The notes: generated by a model not told the origin, from the sequence alone. Shown: positions 7,756-16,111, counted from the stretch's first letter. The stretch is 64,000 nucleotides of DNA from Planctomycetota bacterium (GCA_016872775.1 VGZA01000030.1:1-64000); one strand, 5' to 3'. Program-made: numbers and translations.

Positions 7756-8121
7756 TCAACAGCGTATGCGAATACCCGCGCCAGGCAAGAACTGCGCAGG
7801 GGTAGAGCGATCAAGAGCATGCGTCTTGCTTGCTCCTAAAACTCTGGGTGCAACGAGAGAATACTGAAAAGCCCCGAGTCGGCGGCGCTTCGTTTCAAGA
7901 GACTTCTGCCGGTCTCGACGATGAGCGACGGCAATCGATTGCTCCTCTTCGACCCTAACTTCCTCCGAGCCTTCTTCGCAACAGGCTCGTAGCGTGGAAA
8001 AGACCGACGGCACACCTCCCAGCATGGAAACGATGAACAAACTGAGCGCGACATGTACCAGCACGGATCGCCCTCGAGCAAACCGCAACTTCAGCGACTC
8101 AAGTTGATAAAAACGATTCAT
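7756..8121 (-). CDS. Small putative secreted protein, function unknown
   Basis: This frame of 121 residues starts at ATG 8121 (ATG 8133 is an alternative). A basic start is followed by a hydrophobic stretch (SVLVHVALSLFIVSMLGGVP, about 23-42), probably a signal peptide or membrane anchor. Then come a CC pair, an acidic run (EEGSEEVRVEEEQS) and a basic segment (HRRDRQKSLETKRRRLG). I do not recognise the family. It is upstream of, and co-directional with, the carbonic-anhydrase remnant. The gene may itself be a degraded copy. Confidence 0.4.
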   Translation of the reverse strand: MNRFYQLESLKLRFARGRSVLVHVALSLFIVSMLGGVPSVFSTLRACCEEGSEEVRVEEEQSIAVAHRRDRQKSLETKRRRLGAFQYSLVAPRVLGASKTHALDRSTPAQFLPGAGIRIRC

Positions 8122-8216
8122 GACCATCCGCACTGCTGCTGATGCTGATAGGAAGTTGTTAGGAAATTTGATTTGCAGATAGTGTACCAGAGAAAATCCT
8201 AAAGAAAAGGGATTGG

Positions 8217-8252
8217 AGTGCTGAAAGGCGGGCGCGCCCGCCTTTCAGCACT
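8217..8252. repeat. 36-bp perfect palindrome
   Basis: The left arm AGTGCTGAAAGGCGGGCG (8217-8234) is followed without a spacer by its exact reverse complement (8235-8252). An RNA from either strand would form a long GC-rich hairpin. No T-run follows directly on the plus strand. It could be a bidirectional terminator or a dispersed palindromic element. Confidence 0.7.
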
Positions 8253-8506
8253 ACAATCCGCGGTCCTTGCTGGAGGCGGCGAGCCGATTGGAGGCCTGTT
8301 CGAAGGCATCTGGCAGGTTGCTGCAGGCAAAATCGGCGCTGAGCTTACAACTTGCGCGCAGGTTCCCCATACCGACCCGAGTCGGGGATGATTAGAAGCT
8401 CACCAGGAAGGTGTCGATGTCGACGTAGGTCTGTTCGTGGGACGCGTCGGCTTCGGAGGGTGCATCGAATGAGTGGCCAGAGTAGCTGGACATCGCCATT
8501 TTTGCG

Positions 8507-8979
8507 TCATTTTCCTTTGTGCAGTAGCGGATTCTGATCGATGCACTTGATGGAATCAGGGTTGATTCCCATCTCCGAGTAAGAAGCGATCCGTGTCCGA
8601 ATATGACATCGACTTGGCTCTGCATTCCGCTTCTGATGGTAGCCAATTCGATATGTTTCTGCCTGGTATCTTTGATGCCGCAGGCGACGCGGCAGATCCA
8701 GCGACCCTATGTAGGTGTCCGCAGCGCGCCTCACCTGCTCCAATGCAACCGCTCCCACTCCGTCACCCTTTCCGCACGACACATTTGTTCTCGCACCCTC
8801 CCACAGAACAGTTGAGCTACGATCGTCACGATCAGATGCCGATTCACGCTGGTCCAACCCCGACACTCGAAGTGGTCCCAGCCCAACTCCTCCTTCACCT
8901 CGCGAAAGCATGCCTCCACCTTCCAACGCGCAAAGGCAACCCGAAGTAGCTCGCGGATTGACCGATGCGAAAGCTCCAT
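8507..8979 (-). pseudogene. IS701-type transposase, frameshifted C-terminal remnant
   Basis: The frame 8979-8731 encodes the DDE-transposase C-terminal catalytic part (FARWKVEACFREVKEELGWD then HFECRGWTSVNRHL), with the family's glutamate in the REVKEELG stretch. The family's C-terminal tail continues in another frame at about 8745-8507 (EQVRRAADTYIGSLDLPRRL, RNAEPSRCHIRTRI). At least one frameshift is therefore present near 8745. A stop codon lies directly upstream of 8979 and the N-terminal two thirds are absent. The gene is dead; its left neighbour is the tRNA fragment at 9046. Confidence 0.75.
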
Positions 8980-9045
8980 TCGGTCTTTTTTATTACGAAA
9001 GCAGCTGTTGGTTTCGCGTGACAGGTCTAACTCACGGTCTACCTA

Positions 9046-9072
9046 GTTCGAATCCTACCCCCTCTGCTGCAA
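9046..9072 (+). other. Fragment of a tRNA 3' end
   Basis: GTTCGAATCCTACCCCCTCTGC is a typical tRNA T-loop, 3' T-stem and acceptor strand. The bases before it (CCTA) cannot pair with the 3' T-stem CCTAC, and no matching 5' acceptor strand is found at the right distance. It is not a working tRNA. It is followed at 9086 by the same CCCTGGGAAAA motif seen at the other att-like sites. It may be an old att site left by a related integrative element using another tRNA. Confidence 0.45.
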
Positions 9073-9085
9073 AACCACCTGCTTT

Positions 9086-9103
9086 CCCTGGGAAAACGAG
9101 GGT
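9086..9103. repeat. Third copy of the CCCTGGGAAAA inverted motif
   Basis: CCCTGGGAAAACGAGGGTTT, with flanks TT before and CTAGGCGAC after, aligns with 1054-1090 (TTCTAAAATGAGGCGAC). The homology extends beyond the hairpin, so the two sites share ancestry. Confidence 0.4.
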
Positions 9104-9234
9104 TTCTAGGCGACTCTGACGACTCTCGGGACGACTCACCAGGTACCAAGGCAGCGCACTAGACGACGCAGCACCTGCAAGCATGCACGTGCATGGACGT
9201 GCAGGAAAGCCAAAGCAATTGGCCAGATATGCGA

Positions 9235-9259
9235 AAAACCCTGGGAAAACCAGGGTTTT
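9235..9259 (-). terminator. Hairpin terminator next to tRNA-Ser
   Basis: AAAACCCTGG-GAAAA-CCAGGGTTTT has perfect 10-bp arms with a 5-base loop, lying 5 bases beyond the tRNA 3' end. Read on the minus strand it ends in a T-run, as an intrinsic terminator should; by symmetry it could work both ways. It may instead, or also, be an integrase-binding site, given the related copies at 1054 and 9086. Confidence 0.6.
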
Positions 9260-9263
9260 ACAG

Positions 9264-9352
9264 CGGAGAGGACAGGATTCGAACCTGCGGTAGGGTATTA
9301 CCCCTACACCGATTTAGCAAACCGGCGCTATCGACCACTCAGCCACCTCTCC
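9264..9352 (-). tRNA. tRNA-Ser(GCU)
   Basis: On the minus strand the gene begins GGAGAGG and ends CCTCTCC plus a G discriminator, a perfect 7-bp acceptor stem. It has a class II long variable arm (GTGTAGGGGTAATACCC), a canonical T-loop (GTTCGAATC) and an anticodon loop TTGCTAA with anticodon GCT, reading AGC/AGU serine codons. The 3' CCA is not encoded. The 89-base length fits bacterial tRNA-Ser. Its 3' end is partly duplicated at 1019-1041. Confidence 0.95.
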
Positions 9353-9591
9353 AGGCGACGCGAATCGACGTGAAACCAGGTAGGAATTGGCTGCACCCCG
9401 TTTCGTTCGTGTAGATATTCGTGTAGATAATTGTGCAGAATTTTCGGCGGTCTGCAAGTAATCGAGGCAGGGAAAAAAACTGTGTGGGGCCGGCCGGCGC
9501 CCGGGGATTGAAAAAAGCTATGTTTGTCCCATACGCGCCCCTTTCCCGCCTCGAAGAACCTACCCGCTCCGTTCCGCAGGAATCGTTCGCC

Positions 9592-11151
9592 ATGGATCCG
9601 CTCCGTTACCGCCTGTCGAGAGTGTCGTTTGCAACGATTCTGACGCTGATTGCCGTCTCCGCGTCCACGTTGACTACCGGGTGGCTCGACGCGGAAGAAA
9701 ATACACTTCGCTCGGCGCTGGAATCGATTTCGGCCGGCGAACTGCAGGACCATATCCACTTTCTTGCAGACGACACGTTAGAGGGTCGCGAGGCGGGTAG
9801 TCGCGGTGGCCGCGCGGCCGCGGGGTACCTCGCCACGCTGTTTGAAAAGGCCGGCCTGAAACCGCTCGGCGAAAAAACCTCCTACTTCCAGCCGTTCGGC
9901 AACGAAATGCGCAACGTGCTCGGGGTTCTCGAAGGAAGCGATCCGGAACTGAAACACCAATACGTCCTGATCGGCGCTCATTACGACCACGTCGGCTACG
10001 GTAATCGCCGCACGAGCCTGGGACCGTACGGTTTTGTGCACAATGGCGCGGACGATAATGCCAGCGGAACTTCCGCGCTGTTGGAAATGATCGACGCATT
10101 CAACCGGCTGCCCCAACCGCCCAGGCGATCGATCCTGTTCGCCTGCTGGGATGGTGAGGAACAAGGACTGCTTGGCTCCAAGCACTGGGTCGCCAACCCC
10201 TCCGTGCCACTTCAGCAGATTGCCTTCGCGTTCAACATCGACATGATCGGCAGGCTGCGCGACCAGAAAGTGGAAGTGTTCGGTAGTCGATCGAGTCAAG
10301 GATTGCGCCAGCTGCTCAGTCGCCACAACGCCGAGTTCGACCTGGAACTCGACTTCTCCTGGGAGATGCAGGCCAACAGCGATCATCACTCGTTCTACGC
10401 CAAGTCGATCCCGGTGTTAATGCTCTTCACCGGACTCCACGACGACTATCACCGACCGGGCGACGACAGCGACAAGATCAACGCGCAGGGCGCGCAAGCC
10501 GTGACTCGGCTGTTGTTCTCGACCGCGTACGAAATCGCGGAGCGCTCCGACGCAATGTCGTTCCGCGCCGGCTCGCGCAACGAGAACCCGACGGCTCGCC
10601 AGCAATTCGAGAAATCGGAGCCGCCGTCCGGGCCGCGCCTGGGGATGATTTGGGAGAAAATCGGCGAGCGGCTGACGGTGAAGAGCGTGCAGCGCGGATC
10701 GGCGGCCGAACGGATCGGCCTGCGGGCCGGCGACCAGCTGATCGCGATCAACGGCCGGCCGATCGTGAACGAAGACCAACTGCGCATCGATATCCTGGCC
10801 ACTCGAAACCCGTTTGCGGTAACCGTCGCGCGCGGCGGACAGTCCGACCCGGTGGAGCTCCATGGCGACCTGGACGGCGAACCGGTGCGACTCGGCATCG
10901 CCTGGCGTGAAGACGAAGCCGAACCCGGTACGCTGATGGTGGTGCAAGTGATTCCCGGCTCCGCGGCGCAGCTGGCGGGAATCCGCGAGTTCGATCGGAT
11001 CTACGCCGTTGGCGGACAGGCGTTCCGCAACGGCGAGGAATTCTTCAAGAGAATCACAACCCTGCCGGCGCCGCTCGATTTGACGATCGAACGCCGCGGC
11101 CGAATCGTGCCATTTCAGGTCGTGGTTCCCCCGCTGCCGCAGGTCGATTAG
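9592..11151 (+). CDS. Secreted M28-family metallopeptidase with PDZ domains
   Basis: The protein has 519 residues from the ATG at 9592, where a clear signal peptide begins (RVSFATILTLIAVSASTLTT). The longer frame from 9433 lacks one. The zinc-peptidase core shows the M28 ligands: GAHYDH, GADDNASG, WDGEEQG, NIDMIG and the final FTGLHDDYHRPGDD. Two PDZ-like modules follow, at about 350-425 (GSAAERIGLRAGDQLIAING) and 430-510 (GSAAQLAGIREFDRIYAVGG), which would bind protein tails. It is an exported aminopeptidase-like enzyme. It stands alone after the tRNA and is divergent from it. Confidence 0.9.
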   Translation: MDPLRYRLSRVSFATILTLIAVSASTLTTGWLDAEENTLRSALESISAGELQDHIHFLADDTLEGREAGSRGGRAAAGYLATLFEKAGLKPLGEKTSYFQPFGNEMRNVLGVLEGSDPELKHQYVLIGAHYDHVGYGNRRTSLGPYGFVHNGADDNASGTSALLEMIDAFNRLPQPPRRSILFACWDGEEQGLLGSKHWVANPSVPLQQIAFAFNIDMIGRLRDQKVEVFGSRSSQGLRQLLSRHNAEFDLELDFSWEMQANSDHHSFYAKSIPVLMLFTGLHDDYHRPGDDSDKINAQGAQAVTRLLFSTAYEIAERSDAMSFRAGSRNENPTARQQFEKSEPPSGPRLGMIWEKIGERLTVKSVQRGSAAERIGLRAGDQLIAINGRPIVNEDQLRIDILATRNPFAVTVARGGQSDPVELHGDLDGEPVRLGIAWREDEAEPGTLMVVQVIPGSAAQLAGIREFDRIYAVGGQAFRNGEEFFKRITTLPAPLDLTIERRGRIVPFQVVVPPLPQVD

Positions 11152-11225
11152 TTCACTCCAGGTTGCCACCTCCCCGTGACCGTCCTATGATCGGATGCAC
11201 TCCGATCGGCTCCTCGGGGTGTCCC

Positions 11226-11516
11226 ATGCTTCGGTTCCATTTTCCGTCGTGCGTCCTGACACTCTTCGTCGTGCTCACCACCAGATCCGGCACCGTTCCA
11301 AGTGCGCTTGCGGCGGATCAACCGATTTCCGCGATCCGGGTTGCCGCGGATGGCAACGGCTTTTCGACCGTGCGGGATAACCGGCCCTTCGTTCCCTGGG
11401 GCTTCAACTACGATCACGACCGCGACGGGAGGCTGCTCGAGGATTACTGGTTCGACGATTGGGAGTCGGTCGCGGCCGCGCCAGCTTACTCGACGCGTTC
11501 CAGGATACTGACATAG
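11226..11516 (+). pseudogene. Truncated cellulase-like (GH5-type) secreted protein
   Basis: The reading frame has a signal peptide (FPSCVLTLFVVLTTRSGTVP) and then the N-terminal strand of planctomycete GH5-like hydrolases (FSTVRDNRPFVPWGFNYDHD, then GRLLEDYWFDDWE). Homologues continue for hundreds of residues with the catalytic glutamates. Here similarity stops after DDWE, at about 11465, and the frame runs antisense into the end of the thiolase gene before stopping at 11516. The whole catalytic domain is missing, so it is non-functional. The cause is probably a deletion that joined the two genes. Confidence 0.6.
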
Positions 11517-12649
11517 TTCGCGACCGAGACGCCGCCCATGTTGAAGACGCCGGCCAGTCGCGCGTCGGGGACCTGCAAGTCGCCCGCTTCGCCGAGCAAC
11601 TGCATCGCGGCGACGATGTGCATCGAGACGCCGGTAGCGCCGATCGGGTGCCCTTTGGCCTTGAGTCCTCCCGAGGGATTCACGGGCAATCTGCCTCCCT
11701 TCTCCGCCCAGCCTTCGCATACCACGCGTGCCCCTTCGCCGCGCGGCACCCATCCCATCGCTTCGTACTCGATGAGTTCGGCGATCGTGAAGCAGTCGTG
11801 GACCTCGACCAGGTCGAGATCCTCGAGGCTCAAGCCCGCCGCGCCAAGCGATTGGGCCCAGGCTCGGCGCGCGCCTGCGAATTCCAGAGGATCACGGCGA
11901 CTGATCGGAAGGATATCGTTGGCCTGGGACCGCGCGCGAAATCCGATCCGCCGCGGCAGCGACCGGGCGGTCCGCTCGTCCGCCAACACCAGCGCCGCGG
12001 CTCCATCCGAAATCGGCGAACAGTCGGTTCTCCGCAGCGGTTCGGCGACGTACGGGTTCTTTTCGGAAACGCTGTTGCAGAAATCGAATCCCAGATCCTT
12101 GCGGATATGAGCGAACGGATTTCCAACTCCGTTGCGGTGATTCTTGGCGGCGATCATCGCCATCTCCCGGCTCTTATCTCCGTAGCGAGCGAAATACCGG
12201 CGGGTAATCTCGGCGAAGATTCCGGCGAACCCGTCGTACCGCGATTCCTCGCGGTGGTAGCTGGCGCAAAGCAGAACGTCGCCAACGTCACCCGTCGGCA
12301 TCGCCGTCATCTTCTCGGCGCCCACCACCAAGGCGATGCGGCCTCGCCCCGCTTCGATATAGTCCAATGCGGCATACAGCGCCGCGGAACCCGTGGCACA
12401 AGCGTTTTCCGCGCGCATCGCGGGGACTTGCGATAGCTCCGGTTCGCCCACGCCGACCAGGCTGGCTTCGAAGCCCTGACGCGAAAACCCGTTATTCATC
12501 ACACCAACGAAGATCCTGTCGACGTCCCTCCCTTCCACGCCGGCATGCCGCAACGCGTCCGAGGTCACGGCGCGCATCAACGACTCGACATCCGGTTCGT
12601 CCCTTTTTCCGAACGGCAGGTGCGACCAACCTGTGATCTGAGCTCCCAT
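11486..12649 (-). CDS. Thiolase-family acyl-CoA acetyltransferase
   Basis: This protein of about 387 residues has the thiolase active-site cysteine in NACATGSAAL, the histidine motif VHDCF and the C-terminal GGLKAKGHPIGATG. The last catalytic cysteine motif of classical thiolases (CxG) is replaced by MGGVSVANY, as in SCP2-type or acyl-CoA acetyltransferase subgroups. It would cleave or form 3-ketoacyl-CoA. Start ATG 12649 is chosen; the frame from 12679 opens with GTG and adds ten residues of no conservation. It runs after the CoA-transferase B gene on the same strand (49-bp gap), suggesting one pathway of acyl-CoA breakdown. Confidence 0.85.
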   Translation of the reverse strand: MGAQITGWSHLPFGKRDEPDVESLMRAVTSDALRHAGVEGRDVDRIFVGVMNNGFSRQGFEASLVGVGEPELSQVPAMRAENACATGSAALYAALDYIEAGRGRIALVVGAEKMTAMPTGDVGDVLLCASYHREESRYDGFAGIFAEITRRYFARYGDKSREMAMIAAKNHRNGVGNPFAHIRKDLGFDFCNSVSEKNPYVAEPLRRTDCSPISDGAAALVLADERTARSLPRRIGFRARSQANDILPISRRDPLEFAGARRAWAQSLGAAGLSLEDLDLVEVHDCFTIAELIEYEAMGWVPRGEGARVVCEGWAEKGGRLPVNPSGGLKAKGHPIGATGVSMHIVAAMQLLGEAGDLQVPDARLAGVFNMGGVSVANYVSILERVE

Positions 12650-12697
12650 CGATCTGACCCTCGTGTAAACCGGTTCCACTCTGCCGCGCGGTGCGTG

Positions 12698-13471
12698 TCA
12701 CGCCCGGCCGATCAGGTAACTCTGCGGATCGACTTCGTTTCGCAACACGCGTAGCTGCTCGGCCGTCGGCGGCGGCGTGGTCGCTAGCGGCTCAGCCACC
12801 AGCAGTTCGAATCCGGTGTTCGCTTGAACCTGTTCCAGGGTGACGCCGGCGTGCAGGGATTCGACACGCATCCGCTTTGAAGCCTCGTCAAAGCCGAGCA
12901 CCGCAAGTTGTGTGACCACTTTGTACGGCCCGGAGTTTGCGGGAAGGCCCGCCGCCTCGCGCGCGCCCGGACCGTGCAGATAGCCGGGCGTGGTGACAAA
13001 GTCGACGTGCGGAACGAAACGCCGCCGATCGTGCGGAGTGATCACCAGCACCCGCCAACAGAAGGAACCCAGATCATTCGCGCCGCCGCTGCCGGGCAGC
13101 CGGACTTTGGGATGCTGATAGTCGGCGCCGATCTGGGTCGAATTCAAGTTGCCATACGGATCGATCTGGGCTCCACCAAGGAACGTGTAGTCCACCATCC
13201 CGCGCTGGCAGGTCTCCATGATATCCGCCATGCTGGTGGCCATCAGCCCGCGATAAAACGTGCGCGAATCACCGACACTGATCGGCATCCGCGGCAGACG
13301 GGGCCCGACGCCGCCCGCCTCGAACATCAAGGTCAGGTTCGGAGCGGACGTTTTCTGCGCCAGCATCGCGGCGGCGCACGGGGCACCGGTCCCGACCACC
13401 ACGATCGCGCCGTCCTCGAGGAACGTCGAAGCGACGCAAATCATCAATTCCATAGCGTTGCATGCCGTCAT
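12698..13471 (-). CDS. CoA-transferase, subunit B (glutaconate CoA-transferase B type)
   Basis: The 257-residue protein matches the GctB/IpdB family: MELMICVASTFLEDG start, FEAGGVGPRLP with a glutamate at position 51 where GctB has its catalytic Glu, the GGAQIDPYGNLN turn, GSGGANDLG and the terminal DPQSYLIG. With an A subunit it would move CoA between carboxylic acids, or act as a ring-opening hydrolase if IpdB-like. The A subunit is encoded 2.7 kb away on the other strand at 16157, an unusual arrangement. The thiolase follows directly. The substrate cannot be told from sequence. Confidence 0.85.
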   Translation of the reverse strand: MTACNAMELMICVASTFLEDGAIVVVGTGAPCAAAMLAQKTSAPNLTLMFEAGGVGPRLPRMPISVGDSRTFYRGLMATSMADIMETCQRGMVDYTFLGGAQIDPYGNLNSTQIGADYQHPKVRLPGSGGANDLGSFCWRVLVITPHDRRRFVPHVDFVTTPGYLHGPGAREAAGLPANSGPYKVVTQLAVLGFDEASKRMRVESLHAGVTLEQVQANTGFELLVAEPLATTPPPTAEQLRVLRNEVDPQSYLIGRA

Positions 13472-13552
13472 GGTATTTCCCGCCGCCGCTGATTGTAGAA
13501 TTCCAATTCCCGAATCGGCAGGGTACGATGAGCAAAATCAACCGGCCGACCA

Positions 13553-16111
13553 ATGATGCGCATTTCAACCTACAACAGGAGCCGAATCCGATCCAGACTC
13601 CGTCGCCATGGCGGCGGTGCGGACTGGTTGCTGCTCGCCGGCAGCCTGGCGATCGTCGCCGCGATGGCCTGCGTCGCGGCCGCCGACGAGAACCAGGACG
13701 ACTTGGACGAGTCCCTGCGATTTTTCGAGCGCAAGGTGCGCCCGATCCTGGTCGAACGTTGTTTCGAATGCCATTCCGGCTCCTCCAAAATACTCCAGGG
13801 CGGATTGCGATTGGACCAGCGCCCCAGGGTCCTGGCAGGTGGTGATACCGGGCCGGCGGTGGTCCCGGGCAACCCCGACGACAGTCTGTTGCTGCGATCG
13901 CTGCGGTACGACGGCGATCTTCAGATGCCTCCCACCGGGAAGTTACCTGATTCCGAAATCGCCGTGCTGCGGACGTGGATCGAGCTTGGGTTGCCTCAAG
14001 TCGACTCGAAGGACGGTGTCGCGGCGGGCGAGCAACCCGGAACCGGCAACCGTTCACGCGGTGCCAGTTGGGAGTCTCGACTCCAGCACTGGGCATTCCA
14101 GCCCCTGCCGGCAACACGCCGATCGCCGCTTGCGGCGATCGATGGGCATCGCGCCGAACTCGCGCCGCTGGCGGGCTGGGTCCGCGACCCGATCGATGGT
14201 TTTGTCCTCCGCGAGTGGCTGGACCGCGGATTGACAACTACCGGTGTGGCGGATGCCGCAGCGCTGCTCCGACGCGCGACCTTTGATCTTACCGGCCTGC
14301 CGCCGACCTGGGACGAGCAAGATGAGTTTCAACGCGAGGACCGGCCCGACGCCTACGAGCGACTGGTCGATCGACTCCTGGCTTCCCCAAAACTGGGCGA
14401 ACGATGGGGGCGACACTGGCTGGACCTTACCCGGTATTGCGACGTGCCGGAATCCTGGCGCGAATCGCTCGCGAAGCCTTGGCTGTACCGGGATTGGGTG
14501 GTCCAGGCGATGAACCGTGACGTTCCCTACGACCATTTCGTTCGCCAGCAATTGGCCGCCGACCTGCTGCCGAACTGCCGGCCGGAAGACAATGCGGCGC
14601 TCGGCATGCTGGGACTGAGCCCCACCTATTGGAAAGAGCTGAAACTGGACCCTCAGGTGATCAAGCAGGTAGTTGCCGAGGAATGGGAGGAGCGGATCGA
14701 AGCGATCGGCGCCACGTTCCTCGGCCTGACCCTGGCATGCTCCCGCTGCCACGACCACAAGTACGACCCGATCACCATGCGCGATTATTACGGCCTCGCC
14801 GGAGTTCTCGCCAGCATTCGACTGGACGACCGGCCGATGTTCTCCGAATCCGCCGCCGACGATGTGCGCAATGCGCACTCCCAGGCGAAACAGCTCCAGA
14901 CGGAAATCGACAAACTCGCCGCGGTCACCGACAAGACCGAGGAGTCCGAAAAGCAGCTGGCGGCGAAACGTGAGGCATTAACGGCCGTGAAGCAGACGCC
15001 GCATTTTGATTCGCTTTGGGCTTATGGTGTCACGGAAGCCAGCCTGTATGTGCTGCCGGACGGACCGCATCGCACCAAGCTCGATTATCGCCTGGGCGAA
15101 CCGCAGGATGTGGCGATACAGATTCGTGGCAACCCGGCGAATGCCGGCACGGTCGTCCCGCGCGGTTTTGTCGCCGCGCTTGCTTCTCCAGGTCAGGAAC
15201 TGCGATTTCGCCAGGGCAGCGGACGCCTGGAACTGGCCGACGCGATGGTCACGAACGCTTCGCACCTCACCGCCCGCACGATGGTGAATCGTATCTGGCA
15301 GCATCATTTTGGTCGCGGACTGGTGGCAACGCCCAGCAACCTCGGAATCCAAGGACAACCACCGACGCACCCGGCGCTGCTGGACGACCTGGCGCAACGA
15401 TTCATTGACGGCCAATGGTCGACAAAGAAGCTGCACCGAGCCTTGATGTTGACGGCAACCTACCGCCAGGCCGCACGTGTGGAACCTCTCGACCCGCATG
15501 GTGAATCGGCGGCCAACCACGCCATGGACCAAGGTCGCGATCGCGATCCGGACAACGTTTATTATTGGCGCAGCGCGATCCGTCGCCTGGAGTTCGAAGC
15601 GTGGCGAGACGCGGTGCTGGCTGTCACCGGCCAGTTGGACCACGCGTTGGGCGGCCCCCCTGCGTCGCTGGCCGATCAAGTTAATCGCCGTCGCACGCTG
15701 TACGGGCAGGTAAAACGCCGCGAACTGTCCGATATGCAGCGGCTGCACGACTTCCCCGATCCCGTATCGCATTCCGCCGCGCGCGAGCCGACCACCACGC
15801 CGCTGCAGCAACTGTTTGCCTTGAACAGCCCCTGGCTCCAGCAGCTGGCGACAGAGATGGCGCAGCGCCTCGCCGCGGAAGCGCCCGAGGCACCGGCCAC
15901 GCAGATCGGACAGGCGTACCGGGCGATCCTGTTGCGACCGCCCAACGCGGACGAACTGTCCACGGCCGTTGAATTCATCGCCGCAAGCAACGCCGACGGC
16001 ACCAGCGCCGCCAGCGGCACGAGCGCAAGCAGCGGCTCCAGCGGCATCGAATCGCTGGCACAACTGATCCATGCATTGCTTGCCAGCAACGAATTCCAGT
16101 ACCTGGACTGA
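13553..16111 (+). CDS. PSD1 / DUF1549 / DUF1553 secreted protein with c-type haem motif
   Basis: The 852-residue protein begins with an N-terminal membrane/signal segment (WLLLAGSLAIVAAMACVAAA). The PSD1 cytochrome-like domain follows, with Cys70-Phe-Glu-Cys-His74. Next is DUF1549 (about 220-430; RWGRHWLDLTRYCDVPESWR and a second ACSRCHDHKYDP motif), a coiled-coil-like charged linker (about 440-480), and DUF1553 (about 560-850; ASHLTARTMVNRIWQHHFGR). These proteins are a planctomycete hallmark of unknown biochemical role, thought to be exported and possibly redox-linked to polysaccharide use. The usual DUF1501 partner gene is absent. It separates the two CoA-transferase genes. Confidence 0.9.
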   Translation: MMRISTYNRSRIRSRLRRHGGGADWLLLAGSLAIVAAMACVAAADENQDDLDESLRFFERKVRPILVERCFECHSGSSKILQGGLRLDQRPRVLAGGDTGPAVVPGNPDDSLLLRSLRYDGDLQMPPTGKLPDSEIAVLRTWIELGLPQVDSKDGVAAGEQPGTGNRSRGASWESRLQHWAFQPLPATRRSPLAAIDGHRAELAPLAGWVRDPIDGFVLREWLDRGLTTTGVADAAALLRRATFDLTGLPPTWDEQDEFQREDRPDAYERLVDRLLASPKLGERWGRHWLDLTRYCDVPESWRESLAKPWLYRDWVVQAMNRDVPYDHFVRQQLAADLLPNCRPEDNAALGMLGLSPTYWKELKLDPQVIKQVVAEEWEERIEAIGATFLGLTLACSRCHDHKYDPITMRDYYGLAGVLASIRLDDRPMFSESAADDVRNAHSQAKQLQTEIDKLAAVTDKTEESEKQLAAKREALTAVKQTPHFDSLWAYGVTEASLYVLPDGPHRTKLDYRLGEPQDVAIQIRGNPANAGTVVPRGFVAALASPGQELRFRQGSGRLELADAMVTNASHLTARTMVNRIWQHHFGRGLVATPSNLGIQGQPPTHPALLDDLAQRFIDGQWSTKKLHRALMLTATYRQAARVEPLDPHGESAANHAMDQGRDRDPDNVYYWRSAIRRLEFEAWRDAVLAVTGQLDHALGGPPASLADQVNRRRTLYGQVKRRELSDMQRLHDFPDPVSHSAAREPTTTPLQQLFALNSPWLQQLATEMAQRLAAEAPEAPATQIGQAYRAILLRPPNADELSTAVEFIAASNADGTSAASGTSASSGSSGIESLAQLIHALLASNEFQYLD

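Larger units (their letters stand above)
1019..9277. mobile_element. Putative integrative element in tRNA-Ser(GCU), about 8.2 kb
   Basis: The element is bounded by the tRNA-Ser 3'-end copy at 1019-1041 and the intact tRNA gene at 9264-9352. The left part holds the recombination and control genes: sigma/LuxR-like regulator, excisionase-like HTH protein and tyrosine integrase, all plus strand, behind a 43-bp repeat array. The right part is opposite-strand cargo: universal stress protein, SulP transporter, NTF2-like protein and a small secreted protein. It also holds fragments of a carbonic anhydrase, a USP, an IS701-type transposase and a tRNA. There are no conjugation, capsid or replication genes, so it would be a simple or decayed element. 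A smaller true element inside these limits is possible. Confidence 0.5.

Noticed and set aside
8965-9075. Complete plus-strand tRNA
   Set aside because: Only the 3' T-loop and acceptor strand are credible; the T-stem is mispaired and no 5' acceptor strand fits.
10417-11169. Long minus-strand frames under the M28 peptidase and many similar shadows in GC-rich genes
   Set aside because: They mirror real genes on the other strand, with no domains or starts of their own.
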